A DNA stretch of 64,000 nucleotides, taken from assembly GCA_016721005.1 (NCBI GenBank), contig JADKJM010000014.1:283172-347171 (forward strand), read 5' to 3'. The stretch is from Flavobacteriales bacterium. Lineage in GTDB: Bacteria; Bacteroidota; Bacteroidia; Flavobacteriales_F; PHOS-HE28. Below are positions 48,002 to 55,880 of the stretch, one piece after another; within the stretch, counting starts at the first letter, position 1, and each line of letters begins with the position of its first letter. A program made the translations under genes and the position numbers. Under the pieces are notes generated by a model. That model did not search any database. It was given only the letters and a program-made list of their open reading frames with translations, and was not told where the DNA came from.

Positions 48002-48484
48002 TCAGAGCAACACTTTCGCAGCGTTCAGCGCGGCATCGTAGTCCGGCTCGAGGCCCAACTCCGGTGCTACTTCGCAATAGCGCACCACGCCCTCCATGTC
48101 GATGACGAAGGTGACGCGGCCGTGCAAGCCCGCCATGTTGCCCTCGGCGATGCGGGTGCCCCAGTGATCGGTGTCGCGGTACCGGAAGTCGCTGCCCACC
48201 TCTACGTTCTCGATCCCCTCGGCGGCACAGAAACGCTTCATGGCATAGTGCAGGTCCATCGTCACCGCAAGGACGTGGGCACCCATACTTGTCGCGAGTT
48301 TGTTGAAGGTCCGCATCTCGGTAGCGCAGGTGCTCGTATCCACGCTGGGGAACATGAGCAGGACCACGACGTGACCGAGATGATCCTGGAGTGAGGCCTC
48401 GGTCCTGTCCGGCTTCACGTAGCGAAGCGTCGGTGCTTTGCTACCGATGGGAGGAAGTGATCCGGAGAATGGAGGCTGGGGCAT
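48002..48484 (-). CDS. tpx: Thiol peroxidase (Tpx)
   Basis: A 160-residue atypical 2-Cys peroxiredoxin. The peroxidatic Cys is in FPSVDTSTCATEMRTF and the resolving Cys in RFCAAEGIENV, about 35 residues apart as in Tpx. It reduces peroxides using thioredoxin, in the cytoplasm or periplasm. The N-terminus has no signal peptide. The length is slightly short of the 165-170 usual for the family. The ATG at 48484 is preceded by a purine/pyrimidine-rich stretch with no clear promoter box. The downstream side is the repeat array. Confidence 0.93.
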   Translation of the reverse strand: MPQPPFSGSLPPIGSKAPTLRYVKPDRTEASLQDHLGHVVVLLMFPSVDTSTCATEMRTFNKLATSMGAHVLAVTMDLHYAMKRFCAAEGIENVEVGSDFRYRDTDHWGTRIAEGNMAGLHGRVTFVIDMEGVVRYCEVAPELGLEPDYDAALNAAKVLL

Positions 48485-48553
48485 GAGGAAGGAAAAAGGC
48501 TGAAGGAGGAAGAAAGAAGAAAGAAAGCTGAAATAGGAAACGTCCGATCCGAA

Positions 48554-50809
48554 CTATTGTTCGCTCATAATGCGTGGGATGGCCTCCTCATAGACCTTGC
48601 GCGCATCGGCGATCATGCCGAAGGGCTTGTCGTCCACGACGAGCTTGCCTTGGGTGACGTGACCGAGCAGGATGCTGGGTACGCGGCTTTGGGCCATGAG
48701 ATCCAGGAAATCATCCTCCTCATCGCGTGCCACCGTGACGATCGCGCGGCCTTGGGCTTCGCCGAGGAGGAAGGCATCCTCGCGCACTTCGCTATCGCTT
48801 ACGATGTCGAAACCGAGGCCACGTGGTAAGGCCATTTCCACAAGCGTGGTCCACACTCCTCCTTCGCTCACGTCGTGCGCCGCGTTGATCAACCCTTTGC
48901 GGATGAGCATGAGCAGCATGGTATGCAGGCGCTTCTCTTCTTCCAGATCGAAGTAAGGCGCAGGGGAACGATCCACCTTGTGATGGCGCACGAGGTATTC
49001 GCTGCACGCGATGTCATCCACGACTTTGCCGATCAGGAAGATGAGGTCGCCCTTTTCCTTGAAGTCGAGCGTCATGCGCTTGCTCACATCCGGCACGATG
49101 CCCACCATGCCGATGGTCGGCGTGGGGAAGACGGGGATGTTCTTGGTGTCGGTAACGGTGTGGTTGTAGAAGCTGACGTTGCCACCGGTGACAGGTGTTT
49201 CGTAGGCGCGGCACGCATCGCCCATGCCCTTGATCACCTCGGCGAACTGCCAGTACACCTCGGGATCATACGGGTTGCCGAAGTTGAGACAGTTGGTGAC
49301 GCCACACGGTTCGCCGCCGGTGCAGGCGATGTTGCGCGCGGCTTCGCTCACCGCGATCATAGCGCCGGTGTATGGATCGGCATGCACGTAGCGACCGTTG
49401 CAGTCCACCGTCACAGCGAGGCCCTTACCTGTTTCGCGGATGAGGACAAGGCCCGCATCGCTCGGTGCGTTGGTGCTCATGTTGTTGGTGCGCACCATGG
49501 TGTCGTACTGCTCGCTCACCCAACGCTTGCTGGCGATGTTCGGACTGGCCAACAGATCGTACGCGACCTTCCGCAGATCGCTCGGTTCTTCGACATCCTC
49601 CAACTTGAACTTCTTGTTGTCCTTGATGTACGCGGGCTCCTTCGTCTCGCGCTCATACACCGGCGCACCGCCGCCGAGCACCAGACTTTCGGCCGGCACT
49701 TCGGCGATCAATTCACCCTTATCGAAATAGCGGAGCGTGTTCCCTTCCGTCACGGTGCCGATCTCCACACAGTTGAGGTCCCACTTCGAGAAGATCGCTT
49801 CCACTTCCTTCTCCTTCCCCTTCTTCACCACCACGAGCATGCGCTCCTGGCTTTCACTCAGGAGGATCTCCCACGCATGCATGCCTTGCTGGCGTGTGGG
49901 TACGCGTTCCAAATGGATGTCCATTCCCGCTTCGCCCTTCGCACTCATTTCGCTGGTGCTACAGGTGATCCCCGCAGCGCCCATGTCCTGCATGCCGATG
50001 ATCGCGTCGGTCTGCGCGAGTTCAAGCGAAGCTTCCATCAAGAGCTTCTCCATGAAGGGATCACCGACCTGCACCGCAGGGAGATCGTCCATGCTGGTCT
50101 CGGTGATGTCCTTGCTGGCGAACGATGCACCGTGGATGCCATCCTTGCCGGTGGAAGAACCCACGATGAAGACCGGATTGCCCTTGCCGTGGCTGGTGGC
50201 GCTGATCACCTTGTCCGTACGGACGATGCCCACGCTCATGGCGTTCACCAATGGATTGGTGGTGTAACACGGATCGAAATACACTTCACCACCGAGCACC
50301 GGTACGCCGAATGCGTTTCCGTAATCACCGATGCCTTTCACCACGCCGCGCATGTGCCAGCGGCTGCTCGCTTCCTTGCTGATGTCTCCGAAGCGAAGCG
50401 AATTCAACTGCGCGATGGGACGCGCACCCATCGTGAAGATGTCGCGGTTGATCCCGCCGACACCCGTGGCCGCGCCTTGGTAAGGTTCAATCGCGCTGGG
50501 GTGGTTGTGGCTTTCGATCTTGAAGGCACAGGCCCATCCATCGCCGATGTCGACGAGGCCCGCGTTCTCCTGTCCCGCTTCTGCCAGCAACTTGGGGCCG
50601 CTGCGCGGAAGGGTCTTCAGTTGCTTTATGGAATTCTTGTACGAGCAGTGCTCGCTCCACATGGCGCTGTAGATGCTCAGCTCCGTGAAGTTGGGCACGC
50701 GACCAAGGATCTCCTTGATCCTGTCGTACTCCTCGGGCAACAGGCCGAGCTTCTTCGCGGTGTCGACACTCGCAGGTGCGGTGTCGGGGTTGACGGTGGT
50801 TGTGGGCAT
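48554..50809 (-). CDS. purL: Phosphoribosylformylglycinamidine synthase subunit PurL
   Basis: A 751-residue PurL of the small type that works with separate PurS and PurQ. It makes FGAM from FGAR, glutamine and ATP in purine synthesis. Motifs include SAMWSEHCSYKNSIKQL, KIESHNHPSAIEPYQGAATGVGG, MQDMGAAGITCSTSEMSAKG and ISAAHDVSEGG-like (NAAHDVSEGGVWTTLVEMA). ATG 50809 is chosen because a TACATTTG box ends 7 nt before it; the open frame upstream includes an intergenic palindromic region. Neither purS nor purQ is in the window. Confidence 0.96.
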   Translation of the reverse strand: MPTTTVNPDTAPASVDTAKKLGLLPEEYDRIKEILGRVPNFTELSIYSAMWSEHCSYKNSIKQLKTLPRSGPKLLAEAGQENAGLVDIGDGWACAFKIESHNHPSAIEPYQGAATGVGGINRDIFTMGARPIAQLNSLRFGDISKEASSRWHMRGVVKGIGDYGNAFGVPVLGGEVYFDPCYTTNPLVNAMSVGIVRTDKVISATSHGKGNPVFIVGSSTGKDGIHGASFASKDITETSMDDLPAVQVGDPFMEKLLMEASLELAQTDAIIGMQDMGAAGITCSTSEMSAKGEAGMDIHLERVPTRQQGMHAWEILLSESQERMLVVVKKGKEKEVEAIFSKWDLNCVEIGTVTEGNTLRYFDKGELIAEVPAESLVLGGGAPVYERETKEPAYIKDNKKFKLEDVEEPSDLRKVAYDLLASPNIASKRWVSEQYDTMVRTNNMSTNAPSDAGLVLIRETGKGLAVTVDCNGRYVHADPYTGAMIAVSEAARNIACTGGEPCGVTNCLNFGNPYDPEVYWQFAEVIKGMGDACRAYETPVTGGNVSFYNHTVTDTKNIPVFPTPTIGMVGIVPDVSKRMTLDFKEKGDLIFLIGKVVDDIACSEYLVRHHKVDRSPAPYFDLEEEKRLHTMLLMLIRKGLINAAHDVSEGGVWTTLVEMALPRGLGFDIVSDSEVREDAFLLGEAQGRAIVTVARDEEDDFLDLMAQSRVPSILLGHVTQGKLVVDDKPFGMIADARKVYEEAIPRIMSEQ

Positions 50810-50816
50810 GGGCCCG

Positions 50817-50824
50817 CAAATGTA
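50817..50824 (-). promoter_or_regulatory. Promoter -7 box TACATTTG for purL, 7 nt before ATG
   Basis: It is an exact TAnnTTTG match on the minus strand, seven bases before the purL ATG. Confidence 0.55.
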
Positions 50825-50837
50825 GAAGGGGATGGAA

Positions 50838-50917
50838 AAGCATGTGTCCATGTGCGCCACGCACCGGCTTGCGCGATGTGCCCATGGGCACATGGTCACA
50901 TGCATACATGGCCACAT
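50838..50917. repeat. CATG-rich region with 18-bp palindrome
   Basis: Between divergent genes. It has seven CATG tetranucleotides in 80 bp and a perfect palindrome ATGTGCCCATGGGCACAT at 50876-50893. It could be an operator for purL or its neighbour, or a dispersed repeat. Confidence 0.5.
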
Positions 50918-50935
50918 GTTCGACAAGGCTGCCTC

Positions 50936-50943
50936 TACCTTTC
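50936..50943 (+). promoter_or_regulatory. Promoter -7 box TACCTTTC, 6 nt before ATG
   Basis: It differs from TAnnTTTG in the last base only and lies six bases before the ATG at 50950. Confidence 0.45.
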
Positions 50944-50949
50944 GCACCG

Positions 50950-52263
50950 ATGCCCGGTGTTCTCCTCGCCATCGCCTACACGGCGCTGCTGCTCTACTTC
51001 ATGCGGCGGATGCCCTTTTTCGCGCGGGTCCCCGGCTTGCGCATGCGTACGGTCGCTGGGCTCTTCATCCTGAAGATCATGGCCGGCACCGCGTTGTGGG
51101 CCGTGTACACCTACCTCTACACCGACCGCACCACGGCGGACATCTTCAAGTATTTCGATGACAGCGCAGTGCTGTATGGAGCACTGTGGCAGCATCCCGG
51201 TGATCTGCTCCGGATCCTCACGGGGATCAGCAACGATTCACCCTACTTCGACGCGCATTACTACGGCGTGATGAACAACTGGGTCCGCCGGTTCGAGAAC
51301 AACGTGTACAACGATTCGCACACGATGATCCGCTTCAATACGGTGTTGCGGATCCTCTCCTTCGGGCACTATCATGTGCATACGGTCTTCGCCTGTTTCG
51401 TGAGCACCACGGGACTTGTGGCGTTATACCGGGCTGTGCATCCGCTGCTGAAAGAAGTGTCTCGCGGACTGATGCCGGCGATCTTCCTCTGGCCGAGCAT
51501 GCTGTTCTGGTCCAGCGGTGTGCTGAAGGAAAGCCTGCTCGTGTTCGGCCTCGGCATCTTCCTATTGGGGATGATCGGCGCGTGGCCCGACCGCTTGGCG
51601 TGGCGGCCGCTGGTGGCGATCATCGTTGGGCTAGCGGTGATGTTGGTCGTGAAGTTCTATGTGCTGCTCTGCCTGATCCCGGGTCTCCTCGCGTGGTGGT
51701 GGTCCCGTGTACGGCCGGGTCATCCGCTTTTGCGTAACGTGGTGGTGCACGCCTTGGCACTCGGCGGTGTGTTGATCTCCGGATCGCTCTTGCCGGGCTA
51801 TGGCATTCTGGAAATGTTGGTGGTGAAGCAGCGCGACTTCATCGGCATGGCCACCGATGTCGCAAGCGGCAGCTTGCTCGCTATGCCGCCATTGGAACCG
51901 GGCCTGCTCAGCTTCCTACGCGCCGCACCGCATGCCTTGTATATGACCTTCCTTTCACCCTTTGTCGTGACCGGAACCGGGCCACTGGCGGTGATGAGCG
52001 CGGCGGAGAATGTGCTTCTGTTGATGATCCCATTGATCGCCCTGCGCTACATGCGACCGTGGCGCACGATCGATCACTCCTCGCTCCTCTTCTTCCTCTC
52101 CTTCGTGCTGTTACTCGCATTGCTGATCGGATGGACGGTCCCGGTGGTCGGCGCGCTTGTTCGCTATCGCATCCCCCTGTTGCCCTTTGTTTCCTTCATT
52201 GCCCTGTTGCTCATCGATCCGAAGCGCCTTCCGCGATGGATCCCACTTATCTCGCGCTTGTGA
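50950..52263 (+). CDS. Polytopic membrane protein of unknown function
   Basis: A 437-residue integral membrane protein with about ten hydrophobic helices, for example LLAIAYTALLLYFM, LPFVSFIALLLI and VVAIIVGLAVMLVVKFYVLL. A loop contains YNDSHTMIRFNTVLRILSFGHYHVH, and FLWPSMLFWSSGVLKESLLVFGLG lies in a helix. The architecture resembles membrane polymerases or transporters of surface polysaccharide genes, but no motif is diagnostic. ATG 50950 sits 6 nt after the promoter box and starts the first helix. The stop codon overlaps the start of the next gene by one base (TGATG), so they are coupled. Confidence 0.75.
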   Translation: MPGVLLAIAYTALLLYFMRRMPFFARVPGLRMRTVAGLFILKIMAGTALWAVYTYLYTDRTTADIFKYFDDSAVLYGALWQHPGDLLRILTGISNDSPYFDAHYYGVMNNWVRRFENNVYNDSHTMIRFNTVLRILSFGHYHVHTVFACFVSTTGLVALYRAVHPLLKEVSRGLMPAIFLWPSMLFWSSGVLKESLLVFGLGIFLLGMIGAWPDRLAWRPLVAIIVGLAVMLVVKFYVLLCLIPGLLAWWWSRVRPGHPLLRNVVVHALALGGVLISGSLLPGYGILEMLVVKQRDFIGMATDVASGSLLAMPPLEPGLLSFLRAAPHALYMTFLSPFVVTGTGPLAVMSAAENVLLLMIPLIALRYMRPWRTIDHSSLLFFLSFVLLLALLIGWTVPVVGALVRYRIPLLPFVSFIALLLIDPKRLPRWIPLISRL

Positions 52264-53966
52264 TGCGAACCGTCCTGATCATCTCTCTTGCTCTGCTGTT
52301 GAATGCGTGCGCGTACCGCGACGTGGACGCCGACCTGGTCGTACACAACGCGGTGATCCATTCGGTGGATGAAGCGAACACCACCTACCAGGCGATGGCG
52401 ATCAAGGATGGGATCATCCTCGAACTCGGTCCGGAGCAACAGATCCTCAATCGCTATAGCGCGAAGGAGACCTATGACGCGGCCGGACAGCACGTGTACC
52501 CCGGCTTCAGTGACGGACATTGCCACTTCCTCGGGTACGGATTGAACAAGCAGAAGGTGGACCTGAGCGGCACGAAGAGTTGGGCGGAAGTCGTGGAGCG
52601 CACCAAGGCATTCGCAGATGCACATCCCGAGAAGACCTGGGTCATGGGTCGCGGATGGGACCAGAACGATTGGGAAGTGAAGGAGCTGCCGGACCGCAAG
52701 GAGTTGGACAGGCTCTTCCCGGATCGTCCTGTTCTTCTGCAACGCATCGATGGACATGCAGCTGTCGCGAATGCCGTTGCGTTACATCATGCAGACATTA
52801 CCGATGCAACGCGAGTGAGTGGCGGGCAGATCGTCGGGCGTTTCACCACCGCGAACAGCGATGCATCGTGGATGGATCCTGGATCACTCAAAGAAGTGCG
52901 CCACTCAGGTTACCCGATGTGGGAACCCACGGGCCTGCTCATCGACAACGCCTTCAATGTCTTCCAGACCATTTTTGAGGAAGCCGATGAAGCCACCAAG
53001 CGCAAGGCTTTGCTGGATGCGCAACGCGATTGCTTCGCTGTGGGCCTGACCATGGTATGCGACGCCGGTTTGGACACCGGCTCACTCGCGCTGATCCAAC
53101 GCATGCAGGATGAAGGCGTATTGAAGATGCGCGTGTACGCGATGGTGGCGGATGGCGTTGAGAACCTCGCGCACTTCGCGAAGAGCGGCCCGATCCTCAC
53201 CGACCGGTTCAATGTGCGCAGCGTGAAGGTCTATGCCGACGGCGCGTTGGGTTCGCGCGGTGCGTTGTTGAAAGCCCCGTACAGCGATCAAACTGGTCAT
53301 CATGGTCTGCAACTCGCTACGCGCGAGCATTTCCTCGAAGTGGCGCAATGGTGCAAGTCGCATGGCTTCCAGATGAACACGCACTGCATCGGCGACAGCG
53401 CGAACAAGCTGCTCCTTGATGTCTATGGCGAAGTGCTCGGCGGCACCAATGACCTTCGCTGGCGGATCGAGCACGCGCAAGTGGTCACTCCTGCGGACCG
53501 TCCGATGTTTGCGCGCTTCAACATCATCCCCAGTGTGCAACCCACGCACGCCACCAGCGACGGACCGTGGGCGGAGGCCCGACTCGGTGCTGAACGGATC
53601 GGCCATGCGTACGCCTACGAAGACCTCCGCAAGACGCTCGGCCTGCTCGCACTCGGCACCGATTTCCCGGTGGAAGGGATCGACCCGTTGCAGACGTACC
53701 GCAGCGCGGTGTTACGTGAGAGCGCCGACGGCTGGCCGAGCGGCGGCTACCACATGGAGAACGCGTTATCAAGGGCCGATGCACTCCGCGGCATGACCAT
53801 CTGGAATGCGATCGCCGCCTTCTGGGAAGATCGGCTCGGCACGTTGGAAGTCGGCAAATTCGGCGACCTCACGGTGGTGAATATGGATCTGGAGAAAGCC
53901 TCGCCGGAGATGTTGCGTAAGGCGAAGGTGATGGCGGCATTCGTGGGTGGGGAACGCGTGAAGTGA
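52263..53966 (+). CDS. Amidohydrolase family lipoprotein (Amidohydro_3 type)
   Basis: A 567-residue TIM-barrel metal hydrolase with a lipoprotein signal (VLIISLALLLNAC). Metal-binding HxH is in YPGFSDGHCHFLGYG near residue 82, and further ligands fit His in FQMNTHCIGDSANK, RIEHAQV and the Asp in ALGTDFPVEG. The small beta domain (ADLVVHNAVIHSVDEANTTY) is typical of this COG1574-type family. Substrates in the family are diverse amides; none can be given. It should be anchored to a membrane facing the periplasm. It is cotranscribed with the preceding membrane protein. Confidence 0.88.
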   Translation: MRTVLIISLALLLNACAYRDVDADLVVHNAVIHSVDEANTTYQAMAIKDGIILELGPEQQILNRYSAKETYDAAGQHVYPGFSDGHCHFLGYGLNKQKVDLSGTKSWAEVVERTKAFADAHPEKTWVMGRGWDQNDWEVKELPDRKELDRLFPDRPVLLQRIDGHAAVANAVALHHADITDATRVSGGQIVGRFTTANSDASWMDPGSLKEVRHSGYPMWEPTGLLIDNAFNVFQTIFEEADEATKRKALLDAQRDCFAVGLTMVCDAGLDTGSLALIQRMQDEGVLKMRVYAMVADGVENLAHFAKSGPILTDRFNVRSVKVYADGALGSRGALLKAPYSDQTGHHGLQLATREHFLEVAQWCKSHGFQMNTHCIGDSANKLLLDVYGEVLGGTNDLRWRIEHAQVVTPADRPMFARFNIIPSVQPTHATSDGPWAEARLGAERIGHAYAYEDLRKTLGLLALGTDFPVEGIDPLQTYRSAVLRESADGWPSGGYHMENALSRADALRGMTIWNAIAAFWEDRLGTLEVGKFGDLTVVNMDLEKASPEMLRKAKVMAAFVGGERVK

Positions 53967-54095
53967 GTGCGGCCGCGGATGGCGCGGATGAACGCAGAAT
54001 GAATGCACGAGTTTAACAGCGCAACTGGAATGAAGACTGAGCGGCACACCGCTTTGGGTTCCATCCGCGTTCATCCGCGCCATCTGCGGCCACTC
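53965..54095. repeat. Long inverted repeat element
   Basis: Arms of about 35 bp (53965-54001 and 54061-54095) share GATGGCGCGGATGAACGC and read as each other's reverse complement with about three mismatches and small gaps. A 59-bp centre lies between. Transcribed, it would make a long hairpin. It lies between the amidohydrolase stop and the next gene's promoter. Confidence 0.85.
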
Positions 54096-54103
54096 TCCCG
54101 CCC

Positions 54104-54111
54104 TACTTTTC
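54104..54111 (+). promoter_or_regulatory. Promoter -7 box TACTTTTC, 7 nt before ATG
   Basis: It is one base from TAnnTTTG, seven bases before the ATG at 54119, immediately after the inverted repeat. Confidence 0.45.
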
Positions 54112-54118
54112 CGGCCGC

Positions 54119-55102
54119 ATGAGCACGGGCGCATTCGTCATCTCCCTCGACTTCGAGCTCTTCTGGGGCATGCGCGACAAACGCACCATTGAAGGGTACG
54201 GCGAGAACATCCGTGGTGTGCGCGAAGCATTGCCGTGCATGCTCGATGCCTTCGATGCGCACGGGGTGAAGGCCACGTTCGCGACCGTAGGGTTGCTCTT
54301 CTTCGCGCGGAAGGAGGAACTGCTGCGTTCACTTCCAGTGCTTCGGCCGGGCTACTTGAAGAAGGAGCTTTCGCCATACAACGGCCACCTCGATGGCATC
54401 GGTGCGGACGAGGCCAGCGACCCCTACCACTTCGGCGCATCCTTGATCCGGACGATCCAAGAGCATCCCGCGCACGAGATCGCGTGCCACACCTTTTCGC
54501 ATTACTACTGCTTGGAACACGGCCAGACCGAGGCTGAGTTCGCTGCGGATCTCGTCGCCGCGAAAGCGATCGCAAGCCTCTTCAATATCGAACTGAAGAG
54601 CTTCGTGTTCCCGCGCAACCAATACAACGAAGCCTACCGCCGCGTGTGCAAGGAGCACGGCATCACCACGTACCGTGGCAACGAACGCAGTTGGTTGTAC
54701 CGCGCACGGAACAAGGAGGACGAATCGCAATTCCGCCGCGCGTTGCGGTTGCTCGATACATGGTTCGACCTGAGCGGACACAACTGCCATCCGCTGCCGT
54801 CGCCGGGAAGTGGAACACCGATCGACCTGCCGAGCAGTCGCTTCCTACGTCCTTACAATAAGCGCTACGCGATCCTCGACGGTTTGAAACTGCGTCGGAT
54901 CACGCGCGCCATGGATCACGCGGCGCGGACGGGAACACTCTTCCATTTGTGGTGGCACCCGCACAACTTTGGTAGCGACCTGGAACAGAACATGGCGATG
55001 CTGGAGAAGATCCTCGCACACTACGACCGTCTCCACCGCGATCATGGATTCATGAGCCACACGATGGGCGAACTCGCTCAACGCGTCCCGACCCATGCGT
55101 GA
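54119..55102 (+). CDS. Polysaccharide deacetylase family protein (NodB-like, CE4)
   Basis: A 327-residue protein without a signal peptide. NodB-type motifs are present: the catalytic and metal Asp in VISLDFELFWG, the metal His pair in IACHTFSHYYC, and FVFPRNQYNEAYR. The ending (LFHLWWHPHNFG) supplies the late His. Members deacetylate acetylated amino sugars with a divalent metal. The lack of a signal peptide suggests action on a nucleotide- or lipid-linked sugar inside the cell. The gene overlaps the formyltransferase gene by 8 bp, so the two are coupled. ATG 54119 has a box 7 nt upstream. Confidence 0.88.
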   Translation: MSTGAFVISLDFELFWGMRDKRTIEGYGENIRGVREALPCMLDAFDAHGVKATFATVGLLFFARKEELLRSLPVLRPGYLKKELSPYNGHLDGIGADEASDPYHFGASLIRTIQEHPAHEIACHTFSHYYCLEHGQTEAEFAADLVAAKAIASLFNIELKSFVFPRNQYNEAYRRVCKEHGITTYRGNERSWLYRARNKEDESQFRRALRLLDTWFDLSGHNCHPLPSPGSGTPIDLPSSRFLRPYNKRYAILDGLKLRRITRAMDHAARTGTLFHLWWHPHNFGSDLEQNMAMLEKILAHYDRLHRDHGFMSHTMGELAQRVPTHA

Positions 55103-55859
55103 ACGGATCGTGCTCATTGGACGTGAAGGAACCGCCACAGCGATCCTTTACAATGCACTGGCAAGTGAATTCGATGTCCATGTCCTGCACGAGTCCGCGC
55201 CACCTGTCGCGCAACTGTTGCGCTGGCGCGCGAAGCATGTCGGATGGTGGAGGGTGTGCGGCCAAGTGCTCTTCCGGATCCTTGTTGCAAAGCCCTTGGG
55301 ATGGATGTCAACCGTACGTCGAGCGGCCATCATGAAGGAATACGGAGTGTCGGATCAACCGATCCCATCGGATGCGGTAATGCCGATCGCGTCGGTGAAT
55401 GCGGCGGAATGTTGGGAACACGTGCGTTCAATTTCGCCGCGCGTAGTGGTGATCAATGGAACACGGATCCTATCGAAGAAGACCATCGCCGCACTCGGTG
55501 TGCCGGTGCTGAACACGCATGTGGGCATCACACCGATGTACCGCGGCGTACACGGCGCGTACTGGGCACTGGTGAATGAAGACCGCGCGCATTGCGGCGT
55601 GACCGTTCACCTTGTGGATGAGGGCATCGACACCGGTGGCATCCTTCACCAAGCGTTGATCGAACCCACGGATCAGGACAATTTCTCCACGTATCCGGTG
55701 ATGCAAATGGCGGCGGGTGCCCAGTTGATGGTGCGCGCCGTTAATGAGGTGATCAACGGAACCGCAGTGGTGCAACAGGTCATGGGGGAAAGCAAACGTT
55801 GGTACCACCCGACGTTGTGGCAATACCTGCGGAACAGGGCGAAGCGAGGGATCCGTTGA
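55095..55859 (+). CDS. Formyltransferase family protein
   Basis: A 254-residue protein with a C-terminal-positioned formyl transferase core. The Asn and His of the catalytic triad are in NTHVGITPMYRGVHGAYWAL and the Asp in VHLVDEGIDTGGIL, as in methionyl-tRNA and GAR formyltransferases. The N-terminal part has RIVLIGREGTATAILYNAL. It is shorter than methionyl-tRNA formyltransferase (about 310) and lacks its C-terminal domain. It probably transfers a formyl group from N10-formyl-THF to an amine on a sugar, given that it is coupled to a deacetylase. The exact substrate is inferred only. Confidence 0.85.
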   Translation: MRERIVLIGREGTATAILYNALASEFDVHVLHESAPPVAQLLRWRAKHVGWWRVCGQVLFRILVAKPLGWMSTVRRAAIMKEYGVSDQPIPSDAVMPIASVNAAECWEHVRSISPRVVVINGTRILSKKTIAALGVPVLNTHVGITPMYRGVHGAYWALVNEDRAHCGVTVHLVDEGIDTGGILHQALIEPTDQDNFSTYPVMQMAAGAQLMVRAVNEVINGTAVVQQVMGESKRWYHPTLWQYLRNRAKRGIR

Positions 55860-55880
55860 CCAGCTATTTCGCCAAAGGCA

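Noticed and set aside
48875..51073. A 732-codon plus-strand open frame opposite purL
   Set aside because: It is antisense to an unmistakable purL and reflects codon bias of high-GC DNA.
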